From: an uncultured Cellulomonas sp.
GTDB taxonomy: Bacteria > Actinomycetota > Actinomycetes > Actinomycetales > Cellulomonadaceae
Direction of reading: 5' to 3'
Assembly: GCF_947494015.1 (NCBI RefSeq)
Contig: NZ_CANLTL010000002.1
Span: forward strand, 1 to 64,000
DNA: 64,000 bases
Notes under the pieces: model-generated
The model's input: the letters and a program-made list of their open reading frames with translations, nothing else
Databases searched by the model: none
What the model was told of the DNA's origin: nothing
Translations under genes and position numbers: made by a program
Part shown: piece after piece, positions 33,981 through 44,858 of the stretch
Layout of the letters: each line of letters begins with the position of its first letter
Position numbering within the stretch: the stretch's first letter is position 1

Positions 33981-34766
33981 ATGACTCCCCCCACGATCCT
34001 GACCATCCCGCTGCGCGGTGCGGACATCCCCGTCCTGGGCCTGGGCACCTGGCAGTCCGAGGGCGACGACGCCGAGCGCGCCGTCGAGCACGCCCTGCGC
34101 GCCGGCTACCGCCACATCGACACCGCGACGGCGTACGGCAACGAGGCGCAGGTCGGCCGCGGCCTGGCGGCCTCGGGCGTCGACCGCGCCGAGGTGTTCC
34201 TCACCACGAAGCTCCCGCCGGACCGCGCGGGCCGCGAGCGCGAGACGCTCGAGGCGTCGCTGCGGGACCTCGCCGTCGACCAGGTGGACCTGTGGCTCGT
34301 GCACTGGCCGCCGAACAAGCAGGCCACGCCCGAGACCTGGAAGCAGTTCCTCGCGCTGCGCGACGAGGGCCTGGTGCGCGCCGTCGGCGTCTCGAACTAC
34401 TCCGTGGCCCAGATCGACGAGCTGATCGAGGCGACCGGCGAGGCGCCCGCGATCAACCAGATCCCGTGGAGCCCGAGCGACCACGACGCCGACCTGGTGG
34501 CGGCGCACGCCGAGCGTGGCGTGGTGCTCGAGGGGTACAGCCCGTTCAAGCGGACGAACCTCGACGACCCGACGCTGGTGGAGATCGCCCGCGCGCACGA
34601 CGTGTCGACCTCGCAGGTCGTGCTGCGCTGGCACATCGAGCACGGCGTCGTGGTGATCCCGAAGTCGACGACCCCCGAGCGCATCGACGCCAACCTGCAG
34701 GCGGCGGACTTCACGCTCACCGAGGACGAGGTCGCCCGGATCGACGGGCTGAGCACCGCCGGCTGA
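33981..34766 (+). CDS. Aldo/keto reductase (2,5-diketogluconate reductase-like)
   Basis: 261-residue NADPH-dependent TIM-barrel reductase of the AKR5/AKR3 type. Catalytic Asp and Tyr are in HIDTATAYGNE, Lys in FLTTKLPP and His in DLWLVHWP. The C-terminal cofactor loop VVVIPKSTTPERIDANLQ binds the 2'-phosphate. Substrate cannot be told from sequence. Short for the family (270-280), mainly at the C-terminus. Followed by a strong terminator. Confidence 0.92.
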   Translation: MTPPTILTIPLRGADIPVLGLGTWQSEGDDAERAVEHALRAGYRHIDTATAYGNEAQVGRGLAASGVDRAEVFLTTKLPPDRAGRERETLEASLRDLAVDQVDLWLVHWPPNKQATPETWKQFLALRDEGLVRAVGVSNYSVAQIDELIEATGEAPAINQIPWSPSDHDADLVAAHAERGVVLEGYSPFKRTNLDDPTLVEIARAHDVSTSQVVLRWHIEHGVVVIPKSTTPERIDANLQAADFTLTEDEVARIDGLSTAG

Positions 34767-34787
34767 CCCGCCTCCGCACCGCCCGGC

Positions 34788-34833
34788 CCGACGCCGGCAC
34801 CCCGCGCCACCGCGCGCGGGGTGCCGGCGTCGG
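34788..34833 (+). terminator. Terminator after the aldo/keto reductase
   Basis: A perfect 20-bp stem (CCGACGCCGGCACCCCGCGC and its complement) with a six-base loop CACCGC, 21 bp after the stop codon. No U-tract. Confidence 0.8.
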
Positions 34834-34992
34834 CGGTCTGCGGGCGGGTCGCGCGGGTCACCCGGCGGATTCGCGGCCCGGGGCGACCTGCCGGTGTCGG
34901 AGCAGCGTGGCAAGGTGGTCGGCGGACACCCCGGGTCCGCCGGCGACGAGGCCGGTGCGTGCCGGGCCCGCCGAGCAGGAGGCCAGCGCAGC

Positions 34993-36309
34993 ATGACGGC
35001 GACCGAGAGTTCCCCCACCTCCCCGCCGCCCGCGGCCGACGCCGGGTCCGCCACCGCGGCCTCACCGGACCGCACGCCCCTCGGCACCGCGCGCGCGCAG
35101 CTGGCGACCGCCGTGGGCCTGCTCGGCTACGACGACGGCCTGCACGCGATGCTCGCCACCCCCCGGCGCGAGATCACGGTCGCCGTCCCGCTGCGGCGCG
35201 ACGACGGCAGCACGGAGCTGTTCACCGGCTACCGCGTGCAGCACAACATCTCCCGCGGACCGGGCAAGGGCGGCCTGCGGTACGCCCCGAGCGTCGACCC
35301 GGACGAGGTGCGCGCCCTCGCGATGTGGATGACGTGGAAGTGCGCCGTCGTCGAGCTGCCGTACGGCGGGGCGAAGGGCGGGGTGACGATCGATCCCCGG
35401 CGCTACTCCCGGACCGAGCTCGAGCGGGTCACCCGCCGCTACACCAGCGAGATCATGCCGATGATCGGGCCGGAGCGGGACATCATGGCGCCGGACATCG
35501 GCACCGACCAGCAGACCATGGCCTGGGTCATGGACACCTACTCGGTGAACCGCGGCTACACCATCCCCGCCGTGACGACCGGCAAGCCGCTGGAGATGGG
35601 CGGCTCGCTCGGGCGCGCGACGGCGACCTCCCGCGGGGTGGTGCACTCGACCCGCGCCGCGCTCGCCGACGCCGGTCTCGGGCTGGGAGAGGTCAGCGTC
35701 GCGGTGCAGGGCTTCGGCAAGGTCGGCTCCCACGCGGCGCGCTTCTACGCCGAGGGCGGCGCCAAGGTCGTCGCCGTCAGCGACCAGGACGGCGGCGTGC
35801 ACGACCCCGGCGGCCTGAACGTGCCGGCGCTGATGGCGCACGTCGCCGAGACCGGCAGCGTCGTGGGGTTCCCCGACGCCGACCCAATCGACAACCGGTC
35901 GCTGCTCGGCCTGGACGTCGACGTCCTGGTCCCGGCCGCGGTCGAGGGCGTGCTCGACGAGCGCACCGCGCTGGGCGTCAAGGCGCGCTGGGTCATCGAG
36001 GGCGCCAACGGCCCCACCACCGCCGACGGCGACCGGGTGCTGGCCGAGCGGGGCGTCGTCGTGGTCCCGGACATCCTGGCCAACGCGGGCGGCGTGGTCG
36101 TCTCCTACTTCGAGTGGGTGCAGGCCAACCAGGCGTACTGGTGGACCGAGCACGAGATCGAGGAACGGCTCGAGCAGCGGATGCTCAGCGCCTACGCCGC
36201 GGTGTCGCAGGCCGCGCGCGCCGACGGGCTCAGCCTGCGCGAGGCCGCGCTGGTCATCGGCGTGCGCCGCGTGGCCGAGGCGCACCAGATCCGGGGGCTG
36301 TACCCGTGA
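34993..36309 (+). CDS. Glu/Leu/Phe/Val dehydrogenase family protein
   Basis: 438 residues from ATG 34993 (AGGAGG ten bases upstream). N-terminal substrate domain with GPGKGGLRYAPSV and the catalytic-lysine region WKCAVVELPYGGAKGG; C-terminal Rossmann domain with GFGKVGSHAARF and GANGPTT. Size and the MAPDIGTDQQTMAWVMDTYS segment fit a hexameric glutamate dehydrogenase, which would interconvert glutamate and 2-oxoglutarate. Other amino-acid specificities cannot be excluded. The 30-residue Ser/Pro/Ala-rich start is probably flexible. Confidence 0.92.
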   Translation: MTATESSPTSPPPAADAGSATAASPDRTPLGTARAQLATAVGLLGYDDGLHAMLATPRREITVAVPLRRDDGSTELFTGYRVQHNISRGPGKGGLRYAPSVDPDEVRALAMWMTWKCAVVELPYGGAKGGVTIDPRRYSRTELERVTRRYTSEIMPMIGPERDIMAPDIGTDQQTMAWVMDTYSVNRGYTIPAVTTGKPLEMGGSLGRATATSRGVVHSTRAALADAGLGLGEVSVAVQGFGKVGSHAARFYAEGGAKVVAVSDQDGGVHDPGGLNVPALMAHVAETGSVVGFPDADPIDNRSLLGLDVDVLVPAAVEGVLDERTALGVKARWVIEGANGPTTADGDRVLAERGVVVVPDILANAGGVVVSYFEWVQANQAYWWTEHEIEERLEQRMLSAYAAVSQAARADGLSLREAALVIGVRRVAEAHQIRGLYP

Positions 36310-36369
36310 GGTGAGGGTCGCCACCACCGCCACGGGAAGCGGCGACGGGACGGACGCGTTGCGCCCGGT

Positions 36370-37461
36370 GTGACCACCCATCTCGCGACCACGAGCGCAC
36401 CCGCAGCCCAGCCCACCGAGCCGGCCGGACGGACGCGCGTGCCGCTGTCCGTGCTCGACCTGTCGACCGTCGCGGACGAGGGCACCAGCCGCGACGCGCT
36501 GCTCGCCACGACCGAGCTCGCCCGCGCCGCCGACCGCCTGGGCCTGCACCGCTTCTGGGTGGCCGAGCACCACAACATGCCGGCCGTCGCCTCGACGTCC
36601 CCGGCGGTGCTGATCGCGCACCTGGCCGCGTCGACCGAGCGGATCCGGGTCGGGTCGGGCGGGGTCATGCTGCCCAACCACCCGCCGCTCGTCGTCGGGG
36701 AGCAGTTCGCGATGCTCGAGGCCCTCCATCCGGGGCGGATCGACCTGGGGATCGGCCGGGCGCCGGGCACGGACCCGGCGACGGCGGCGGCGCTGCGCCG
36801 CACCACCGACGGGCTCGGCGCGGAGGAGTTCCCCTCGGAGCTGCTCGACGTCCTGGGCCTGCTGGGCCAGGCGGACGAGGCGAGCACCGGACGGCCGCCG
36901 TCGCCGTTCGTGCGGCGGTTCTCCGCCACGCCCGTGCAGGGCTCGACGCCCGAGGTGTGGCTGCTGGGGTCGAGCACGTTCAGCGCGCGGCTCGCCGCGG
37001 CGCTGGGCATCCGGTTCGCCTACGCCCACCACTTCGGGGCGACGCAGACCATGGAGGCCATGGCCGCCTACCGCGCCGAGTTCCGTCCGTCCGCGGACCT
37101 GCCTCGGCCGCACGCGATGATCAGCGCGTCGGTCATCATCGCCGACACCGAGGACGAGGCCCGCTACCTCGCCGGCCCGAGCCGCGTCATGTCACTGAGC
37201 CTGCGGACCGGTCGGCTGGCACCGATCACCGACCCGCGGACCGCCGCCGAGGTGCTCGCCGGGGTCGACGACGGCCCGCTGGCGGCCGTCCTGGCCCAGC
37301 TGCCCGGCACGCAGGTCGCCACCACGACGGACCGGGCGGTCGCCGAGCTGCAGGACCTGGTGGACCGCACCCGCGCCGATGAGCTGCTGGTCACCGCGAC
37401 CACCTGGGACGTCTCCACCCGCATCGACACCCTCGAGCGGCTCCGCGGCGCCTGGGTCTGA
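36370..37461 (+). CDS. Luciferase-like (LLM) flavin-dependent oxidoreductase
   Basis: 363 residues, bacterial-luciferase-like TIM barrel of the MsnO8 group: LSVLDLSTVADEGTS near the N-terminus, HRFWVAEHHNMPAVAS with the paired histidines, and RIRVGSGGVMLPNHPPLVV. It uses reduced flavin delivered by another protein. Substrate unknown. Start GTG 36370 without a clear SD. Lies 60 bp after the dehydrogenase and may share its transcript. Converges on the FAD monooxygenase gene. Confidence 0.88.
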   Translation: MTTHLATTSAPAAQPTEPAGRTRVPLSVLDLSTVADEGTSRDALLATTELARAADRLGLHRFWVAEHHNMPAVASTSPAVLIAHLAASTERIRVGSGGVMLPNHPPLVVGEQFAMLEALHPGRIDLGIGRAPGTDPATAAALRRTTDGLGAEEFPSELLDVLGLLGQADEASTGRPPSPFVRRFSATPVQGSTPEVWLLGSSTFSARLAAALGIRFAYAHHFGATQTMEAMAAYRAEFRPSADLPRPHAMISASVIIADTEDEARYLAGPSRVMSLSLRTGRLAPITDPRTAAEVLAGVDDGPLAAVLAQLPGTQVATTTDRAVAELQDLVDRTRADELLVTATTWDVSTRIDTLERLRGAWV

Positions 37462-37471
37462 GGCCGCGGCG

Positions 37472-38617
37472 TCACCCCGGCCCGGTGGCGGCCGGCCGCC
37501 GGCCGGCCAGGCGCAGCGCGCGGTCGCGCAGCGCGATGCCGGTGCCGGTCGCCGGGACGAGCAGGTGGGCGACGACGGCGGCGCCCCGCTGCCCCCGCCG
37601 GGTGAGCGGCTCCTGCAGCGACTGGTACCGGCGCAGGGCGCCCGCGGTGTCGTCGGGCGCCTGGACCAGCGACCGGGCCAGGGCGGCGGCACCGGCGATG
37701 GCCGCGCTGGACCCGTCGCCGAACAGCGACACGCACGAGGCCGCGTCGCCGAGCAGCACCACGCGCCCACGCGACCACCGCGGCACCCGGACCCGGCTGA
37801 CGGTGTCGAGGTAGCGGTCGTCGGCGGCCAGGAACCCGGCGAGCAGCTCCGGAACCCGCCAGCCCATCGGCGCGTACACCTCGGTGAGCAGCCGGTCCGC
37901 GGCGTCCGCGTCCCTGGGGTCGACCCGGGCCGGGGTGCGGAACATGAACGCCGCACCGGGCGTGCCCGCGCCGGGGTGCAGGGCCACCGCGGCGCCGGGC
38001 CGGTTGTGCATGACCACCACGTCCTCGTCCCCGTCGAGCACCCCCGGCAGCCGGACCGTGGCGACCACGAGGCCGAGCGAGGTGACGAACGCGTCCTCGG
38101 GGCCGAACGCCAGCCGACGGACGGTCGAGTGCAGCCCGTCCGCGGCGACCACGACGTCGAACCGCTCGGGGCGGCCACGTGCGAACGACACGTCGACGCC
38201 GTCGTCGTCGGCGTGCAGGCCGGTCACGGTCTCGTCGAACCGGACGTCGGCGTCGCCGCGGGCGCGCTCGAGCAGCAGCCCGCACAGGTCGGCGCGCGAC
38301 ACCTCCAGCTCGCGGTCGCCGCGGCGGGTCGGCATCCGGGCCACCGGGCGCCCGACCGTGTCCACGAACACCACCTCGCGGACCCGGGTGGCCACGTCCT
38401 CCAGCGGCGCCAGCAGCCCCAGCCGCTGCACGACGTCATAGGCGGCTCCGCGCACGTCGACCGGGTTCCCGCTCGAGCGCGCCGACCCGTGCCGCTCCAC
38501 CACGGTCACCTCGTGGCCGCCGCGGGTCAGCAGGCAGGCCAGCGCGGACCCGGCGATCCCCGCACCGCAGATCAGGACCCGCGGTGGCCGTCCGCCCGGC
38601 GCCGGCACCTCACGCAC
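37472..38617 (-). CDS. FAD-dependent monooxygenase (PHBH-like)
   Basis: 381 residues, group A flavoprotein monooxygenase. FAD-binding GxGxxG in VLICGAGIAGSALACLL, central DG motif VVVAADGLHSTVRRLAFG and the second FAD motif VVLLGDAASCVSLFGDGSS. The C-terminus has a basic region but no transmembrane segment. It resembles TetX/polyketide-hydroxylase-type enzymes that act on aromatic or antibiotic compounds; the substrate is unknown. The GTG at 38617 overlaps the stop of the GH51 gene by eight bases, so it is probably the second gene of that unit. Confidence 0.88.
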   Translation of the reverse strand: MREVPAPGGRPPRVLICGAGIAGSALACLLTRGGHEVTVVERHGSARSSGNPVDVRGAAYDVVQRLGLLAPLEDVATRVREVVFVDTVGRPVARMPTRRGDRELEVSRADLCGLLLERARGDADVRFDETVTGLHADDDGVDVSFARGRPERFDVVVAADGLHSTVRRLAFGPEDAFVTSLGLVVATVRLPGVLDGDEDVVVMHNRPGAAVALHPGAGTPGAAFMFRTPARVDPRDADAADRLLTEVYAPMGWRVPELLAGFLAADDRYLDTVSRVRVPRWSRGRVVLLGDAASCVSLFGDGSSAAIAGAAALARSLVQAPDDTAGALRRYQSLQEPLTRRGQRGAAVVAHLLVPATGTGIALRDRALRLAGRRPAATGPG

Positions 38618-40184
38618 CCGGACGCCAGACGCGGTGGTCGAGGTACCAGTCGCTGCGCCGCTGCCGCGCCCCGACGGTGCCCGGTGTCCGCGTCACCGGC
38701 AGCGGGACGTCCACGACCGACACCGAGTGCGGCGGCAGCACCACCCGGCCCTCGTCGACGCGGATCCGGGTGCGCTCGGGGACCACCCTCGACGGCGTGC
38801 CGACGTCGTTGTACGCGTCCACGCCCGGACCCGCCAGGACGGTGGCGTCGAGCTCGCCGGTCACCGGCTGGCCGCCCACCGACAGGTCGCAGGACAGCTC
38901 CGCGGACGGGTGCCGGTTCACCAGCGCGACCGTCAGCGTGCCGGTGTCCGCGTGCAGCGTCGGCAGGTGGTCGAGCACCGGCACGTCCGCCCCGGCCAGC
39001 GACGGCGAGTGCGCGGTGCTGGTCAGCGCGCTCTCGCCGAGCAGCGTCGCGTACATCGCCAGGACGTGGAACGTGGTCCGCCGCACGACGCCGGCGTCGT
39101 GCACGAAGAGCGGTCCGCGGGCGTTGATGCTCGGTGCGATGTTCGCCATGGTGACGACGTCGGCGTTGCGCAGGCAGGTGTTCAGGAAGCCGGCCGTGAA
39201 CAGCGCGTCGGCCATCGTGTAGGTGCTGTTGTCGTCGTTCTGGTCGCGCGCCGCGAGGGCGTCGGCGCCCGTGCCGGACGGGTGGTGCCACCCGCGAAGG
39301 TTCCACTCGTCGAACGCGATCGTGACGCGGCCGGTCAGCCCGGTGGCCCCGATGATGTGGCGGGTCCGCTCGATGTCGTGCTGCGGGCCGAGCGACCGCG
39401 ACAGCGCCGTGAGGTAGTCGGCCGGCCGGTTGACCTCGTTCAGCACGTCCCAGTAGCCGTGGATGGACAGGGCGTCCAGGTGCTGCCCGGCGCCCGCCAG
39501 CAGCGGCAGCATCCAGTCGAGGTCAGCCCGCGCGGCGGTGAGCAGGGTGGCGTGCTCGTCGACGCGGCGGATCATCTTGGCCGACTCGGTGACCAGGCGC
39601 GCCCACTCGTGCGGGTCCTTGGCGCCCATCTCCCAGTCGCCGTAGTTCTCGTTGCCGATGCTCCAGTACCGGACGTCGAAGGGCTCCGGGCTGCCGTGCT
39701 CCACGCGCAGGTCCGACCAGCGTCCCGAGCCGGCCGGGAGGTTGCAGTACTCGACCCAGTCGCTCATCTCCTCCGCCGTCCCGGTGCCCGCGTTGGTGCA
39801 GATGTACGGCTCGGCGCCGATCGCGGCGCACCACTCGACGAACTCCCGCGTGCCGAACGTGTTCGGGTCGGTCACGCGCCAGGCCTTGTCGTAGTGCGGG
39901 CGACGACGCGGGCCCACGCCGTCCACCCAGTGGTAGCTCGACACGAAGCATCCCCCGGGCCACCGCACGACCGAGGGGCGCAGCTCGCGCATGGCCTCGA
40001 TCACGTCGAGTCGGAAGCCTCGCGCGTCGCTGAGCGGTGAGCCGGGCTGGAACAGGCCGCCGTACACCTGCCGGTGGAAGTGCTCGATGAAGTGGCCGAA
40101 CAGGTTCCGCGAGCAGGCCCCGGCCGGACCGGAGAGGTGGATGTCGACCGCCGCCTGCGCCGCCGTCCCGCCGTCGTAGTGCAC
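38610..40184 (-). CDS. GH51 alpha-L-arabinofuranosidase
   Basis: 524 residues from GTG 40184 (GGAGGAG just upstream). Typical intracellular family-51 enzyme without signal peptide. N-terminal NLFGHFIEHFHRQVYGG and VRWPGGCFVSSYHW; acid/base Glu179 in WSIGNENYGDW; nucleophile Glu293 in IAFDEWNLRGW; a C-terminal beta-sandwich domain. It removes arabinofuranosyl groups from arabino-oligosaccharides such as arabinoxylan fragments, matching a plant-biomass lifestyle. Co-oriented with the monooxygenase gene, which it overlaps. Confidence 0.94.
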   Translation of the reverse strand: MHYDGGTAAQAAVDIHLSGPAGACSRNLFGHFIEHFHRQVYGGLFQPGSPLSDARGFRLDVIEAMRELRPSVVRWPGGCFVSSYHWVDGVGPRRRPHYDKAWRVTDPNTFGTREFVEWCAAIGAEPYICTNAGTGTAEEMSDWVEYCNLPAGSGRWSDLRVEHGSPEPFDVRYWSIGNENYGDWEMGAKDPHEWARLVTESAKMIRRVDEHATLLTAARADLDWMLPLLAGAGQHLDALSIHGYWDVLNEVNRPADYLTALSRSLGPQHDIERTRHIIGATGLTGRVTIAFDEWNLRGWHHPSGTGADALAARDQNDDNSTYTMADALFTAGFLNTCLRNADVVTMANIAPSINARGPLFVHDAGVVRRTTFHVLAMYATLLGESALTSTAHSPSLAGADVPVLDHLPTLHADTGTLTVALVNRHPSAELSCDLSVGGQPVTGELDATVLAGPGVDAYNDVGTPSRVVPERTRIRVDEGRVVLPPHSVSVVDVPLPVTRTPGTVGARQRRSDWYLDHRVWRPGA

Positions 40185-40264
40185 CGTGACTCCTCCGCCG
40201 CGCGGGTGGCGCCGGGACCGCCGTCGGGCCCGGTCGGCGCGCGTCGGCCCAGTCTGGCAGCGCG

Positions 40265-40385
40265 GTGGGGTCGGCCGTGGCCGGCGTCGACGGCGACACC
40301 CCCCGACTCGCTCACCGCAGCCGACCGGGCGATGTACGCCTCCGAGCGGACCGCCGACGCCGGCGCCGGGACGCCCGCGGCCTGA
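40265..40385 (+). pseudogene. Decayed C-terminus of a GGDEF protein
   Basis: Two frames together read like the end of a diguanylate cyclase domain: GSAVAGVDGDTP in the first frame and DSLTAADRAMYASER in the next, where ADRAMYA is the GGDEF C-terminal helix signature. The frames join at a run of six C (40299-40304) with one extra base. Nothing of the catalytic GGDEF core remains; upstream is the start of the GH51 gene. This occupies the 318-bp gap between the GH51 gene and the GAF-EAL gene, in which no other gene was seen. Confidence 0.5.
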
Positions 40386-40502
40386 CTGCCGGGGCCGCGT
40401 CCGCCCGGCCGCCGACGCCACGCCGTGCATTCGCCCGGCCCGGGGAAGTCAAGGCATGCTGTGACACATGAATGGCAGCTCCCAGCGCACGCTCTGGATG
40501 GT

Positions 40503-41720
40503 ATGAGCCCGGCACTGACCCCCTCATCGGTCGGCGCTGTCGCGCGTGTCGTCGAGCTCGCCCGACGACATCTCGACATGGACCTCGCGGTGCTGTCCGA
40601 GTTCACCGACGGTCGCCAGGTCTACCGCTGGCTCGACGGGGACGCCGTCTCGTTCGGCCTGGGGCTCGGCGCCGGACCTGCGCTGGAGGACTCGTACTGC
40701 GCGCTGATGGCCGCCGGGGTCATCGACGGCGCGATCCCGGACGCCGCGGTCGAGCCGGCTGTCCGTGACCTGCCGGGCACCGCGGGCGCCGGCATCGGCT
40801 CCTACGTCGGGGCCCCGGTCCGGCTGTCGGACGGGTCGCTGTACGGGAGCCTGTGCGGGATCAGCCACGACGCCCGCCCCGTCGACGCCAAGGACGCACG
40901 CCTGCTCAGCCTGCTCGCCGACCTCCTCGCGGCCGACCTCGACCGCGAGGTGGAGGACCGGCGCGCCCGGGCCCGGGTCAGCGCCGTGATCGACGACGAC
41001 CGCCTGGACATCGCCCTGCAGCCGGTCGTCGACCTGGCCGGCGGCACGGTCATCGGCGTCGAGGCGCTGTCGCGGTTCGACCCGTGCCTCGGCGCGCCCG
41101 ATGCCGTCTTCGCCGAGGCGCACCGGCTCGGGCTGGGTCCGCAGCTCGAACGGCACGCGGTCCGGCGAGCCCTGGCCCTGCTGCCCCTCCTGACCGACGA
41201 CCTGTTCCTGGCGGTGAACCTCAGCCCTGCCACCGCGCTGGAGCTGACCGACATGGTCGGTCGCGACGACCTGCCGATGGACCGGCTGGTGCTGGAGATG
41301 ACCGAGCACGTCGCCGTCGAGGACTACTCCGAGCTCCGGCGGCGCCTGGCCCCGGCACGGCGCCGAGGGGTCCGCCTGTCCATCGACGACGCCGGCGCCG
41401 GGTACTCCTCGCTGCAGCACATCGTCGAGCTCGGCCCGGACATCATCAAGATCGACCGGTCGCTGATCGACGGCGTCTGGAAGGATCCCGTGCGCCGCAG
41501 CGTCGTGGGCGCCCTGGTCGCCCTGGCCCACGAGACCGGTGCCGACGTGGTCGCCGAGGGCGTCGAGGAGCTGGCCGACCTCACCGCGGCCGAGGCGCTC
41601 GGCGTCGACCACGTGCAGGGCTACTTGCTGGCCCGGCCGAGCACCGACCGGGCGCTGCTCAGCCGCTGGCGTGCGGCGCGCTACAGCTTCAGGGCCGCGG
41701 CCGACGCGCTGCTGGACTGA
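40503..41720 (+). CDS. GAF-EAL c-di-GMP phosphodiesterase
   Basis: 405 residues from ATG 40503; an in-frame GTG at 40425 would add 26 residues and neither has a strong SD. A GAF domain (about residues 8-155) is followed by an EAL domain (about 160-395). The metal and substrate residues are present in VEALSRF, FLAVNLSP, LEMTEH, KIDRSLI and VVAEGVEE. Loop 6, normally DDFGTG, reads DDAGAG, keeping both aspartates. It probably hydrolyses c-di-GMP in the cytosol under control of a small ligand or redox signal. The GGDEF remnant just upstream suggests it was once next to, or part of, a cyclase. Confidence 0.88.
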   Translation: MSPALTPSSVGAVARVVELARRHLDMDLAVLSEFTDGRQVYRWLDGDAVSFGLGLGAGPALEDSYCALMAAGVIDGAIPDAAVEPAVRDLPGTAGAGIGSYVGAPVRLSDGSLYGSLCGISHDARPVDAKDARLLSLLADLLAADLDREVEDRRARARVSAVIDDDRLDIALQPVVDLAGGTVIGVEALSRFDPCLGAPDAVFAEAHRLGLGPQLERHAVRRALALLPLLTDDLFLAVNLSPATALELTDMVGRDDLPMDRLVLEMTEHVAVEDYSELRRRLAPARRRGVRLSIDDAGAGYSSLQHIVELGPDIIKIDRSLIDGVWKDPVRRSVVGALVALAHETGADVVAEGVEELADLTAAEALGVDHVQGYLLARPSTDRALLSRWRAARYSFRAAADALLD

Positions 41721-41725
41721 GCCCG

Positions 41726-44140
<2,415 letters not shown>

Positions 44141-44263
44141 GGGGTCTCCGATCGGGTCGCGGGCGCACGACGACGTCGCACGCGTCGATTCTGTCGGTCG
44201 CCGACGCCGCGCGGGAGTGGCCGGTCGAGGCGACACGGTGCAGACCGGCCGGTGCCGGCGAAG

Positions 44264-44720
44264 TCATCGACGGGGCGGCTCAGCCGGTGACGGGGAGGAA
44301 GGCGCGCACGCCCGGAGAGTCACGTCGTCGTCCGCGCCCGCCGTGTGCCGCGACTGCGCGAGGTCCAAGGGATCGGTCTCGCCCGGCGGGTAGACCCGGA
44401 TGCCGTCCGGCGTCTGCGGGTCGCACTCGTCCCCGGGAGGCTCGCGGCGCGGGCGATGCTGAGCGGCGCCCGCGCCGATGCACCGGGGTCCGGGGTGATC
44501 GTGGGTCGCTCGCCGGCACGGTCGGGGTCGGCCGTGCCGGCGCCGAGCTGTGTGCCGTCGCCCTCAGCGACGAATGACACCCCGGGCCAGCCCTGCAGCG
44601 TGCACGGAGCGCGCCGGTGCCCGGCGAGCCCCCGTCCCCGGTGCAGGCCGGCACCGTCGAGACGGCCCCGGCGAGCACGAGGGCGACGAGGGCCTGACGG
44701 GTACGTGGTCTCCGGGTCAT
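44264..44720 (-). pseudogene. Broken DUF4232 lipoprotein gene
   Basis: Starts as a good lipoprotein: ATG 44720, MTRRPRTRQALVALVLAGAV and lipobox-like TVPAC. Within 20 codons the frame changes, and the next frame reads CTLQGWPGVSFVAEGDGTQ, the DUF4232 core. A second shift then brings up DGIRVYPPGETDPLDL, the DUF4232 end, running to a stop at 44264. The 50 or so residues normally between the lipobox and CTLQGWPG are missing. So there is one deletion and two frameshifts. The three pieces on the same strand in the correct order are strong evidence for a former gene. Confidence 0.75.
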
Positions 44721-44858
44721 GCCTCTAGACGTCGCCCCAGGCGATCAACCATGCCTCCCGGACGGTTCCGGCGAGCGCGGCGCTCAGCGCCCCGGGGCCG
44801 TCCGTCCGCCACCGAGCAGGTGTCGGTCCCAGGCGCCGTCGGCGCTGTCGCGGGTGCC

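Noticed and set aside
44320-44580. 86-codon minus-strand ORF as an independent small gene.
   Set aside because: Its sequence is the middle part of the DUF4232 domain; it has no SD of its own and is best explained as part of the broken gene.
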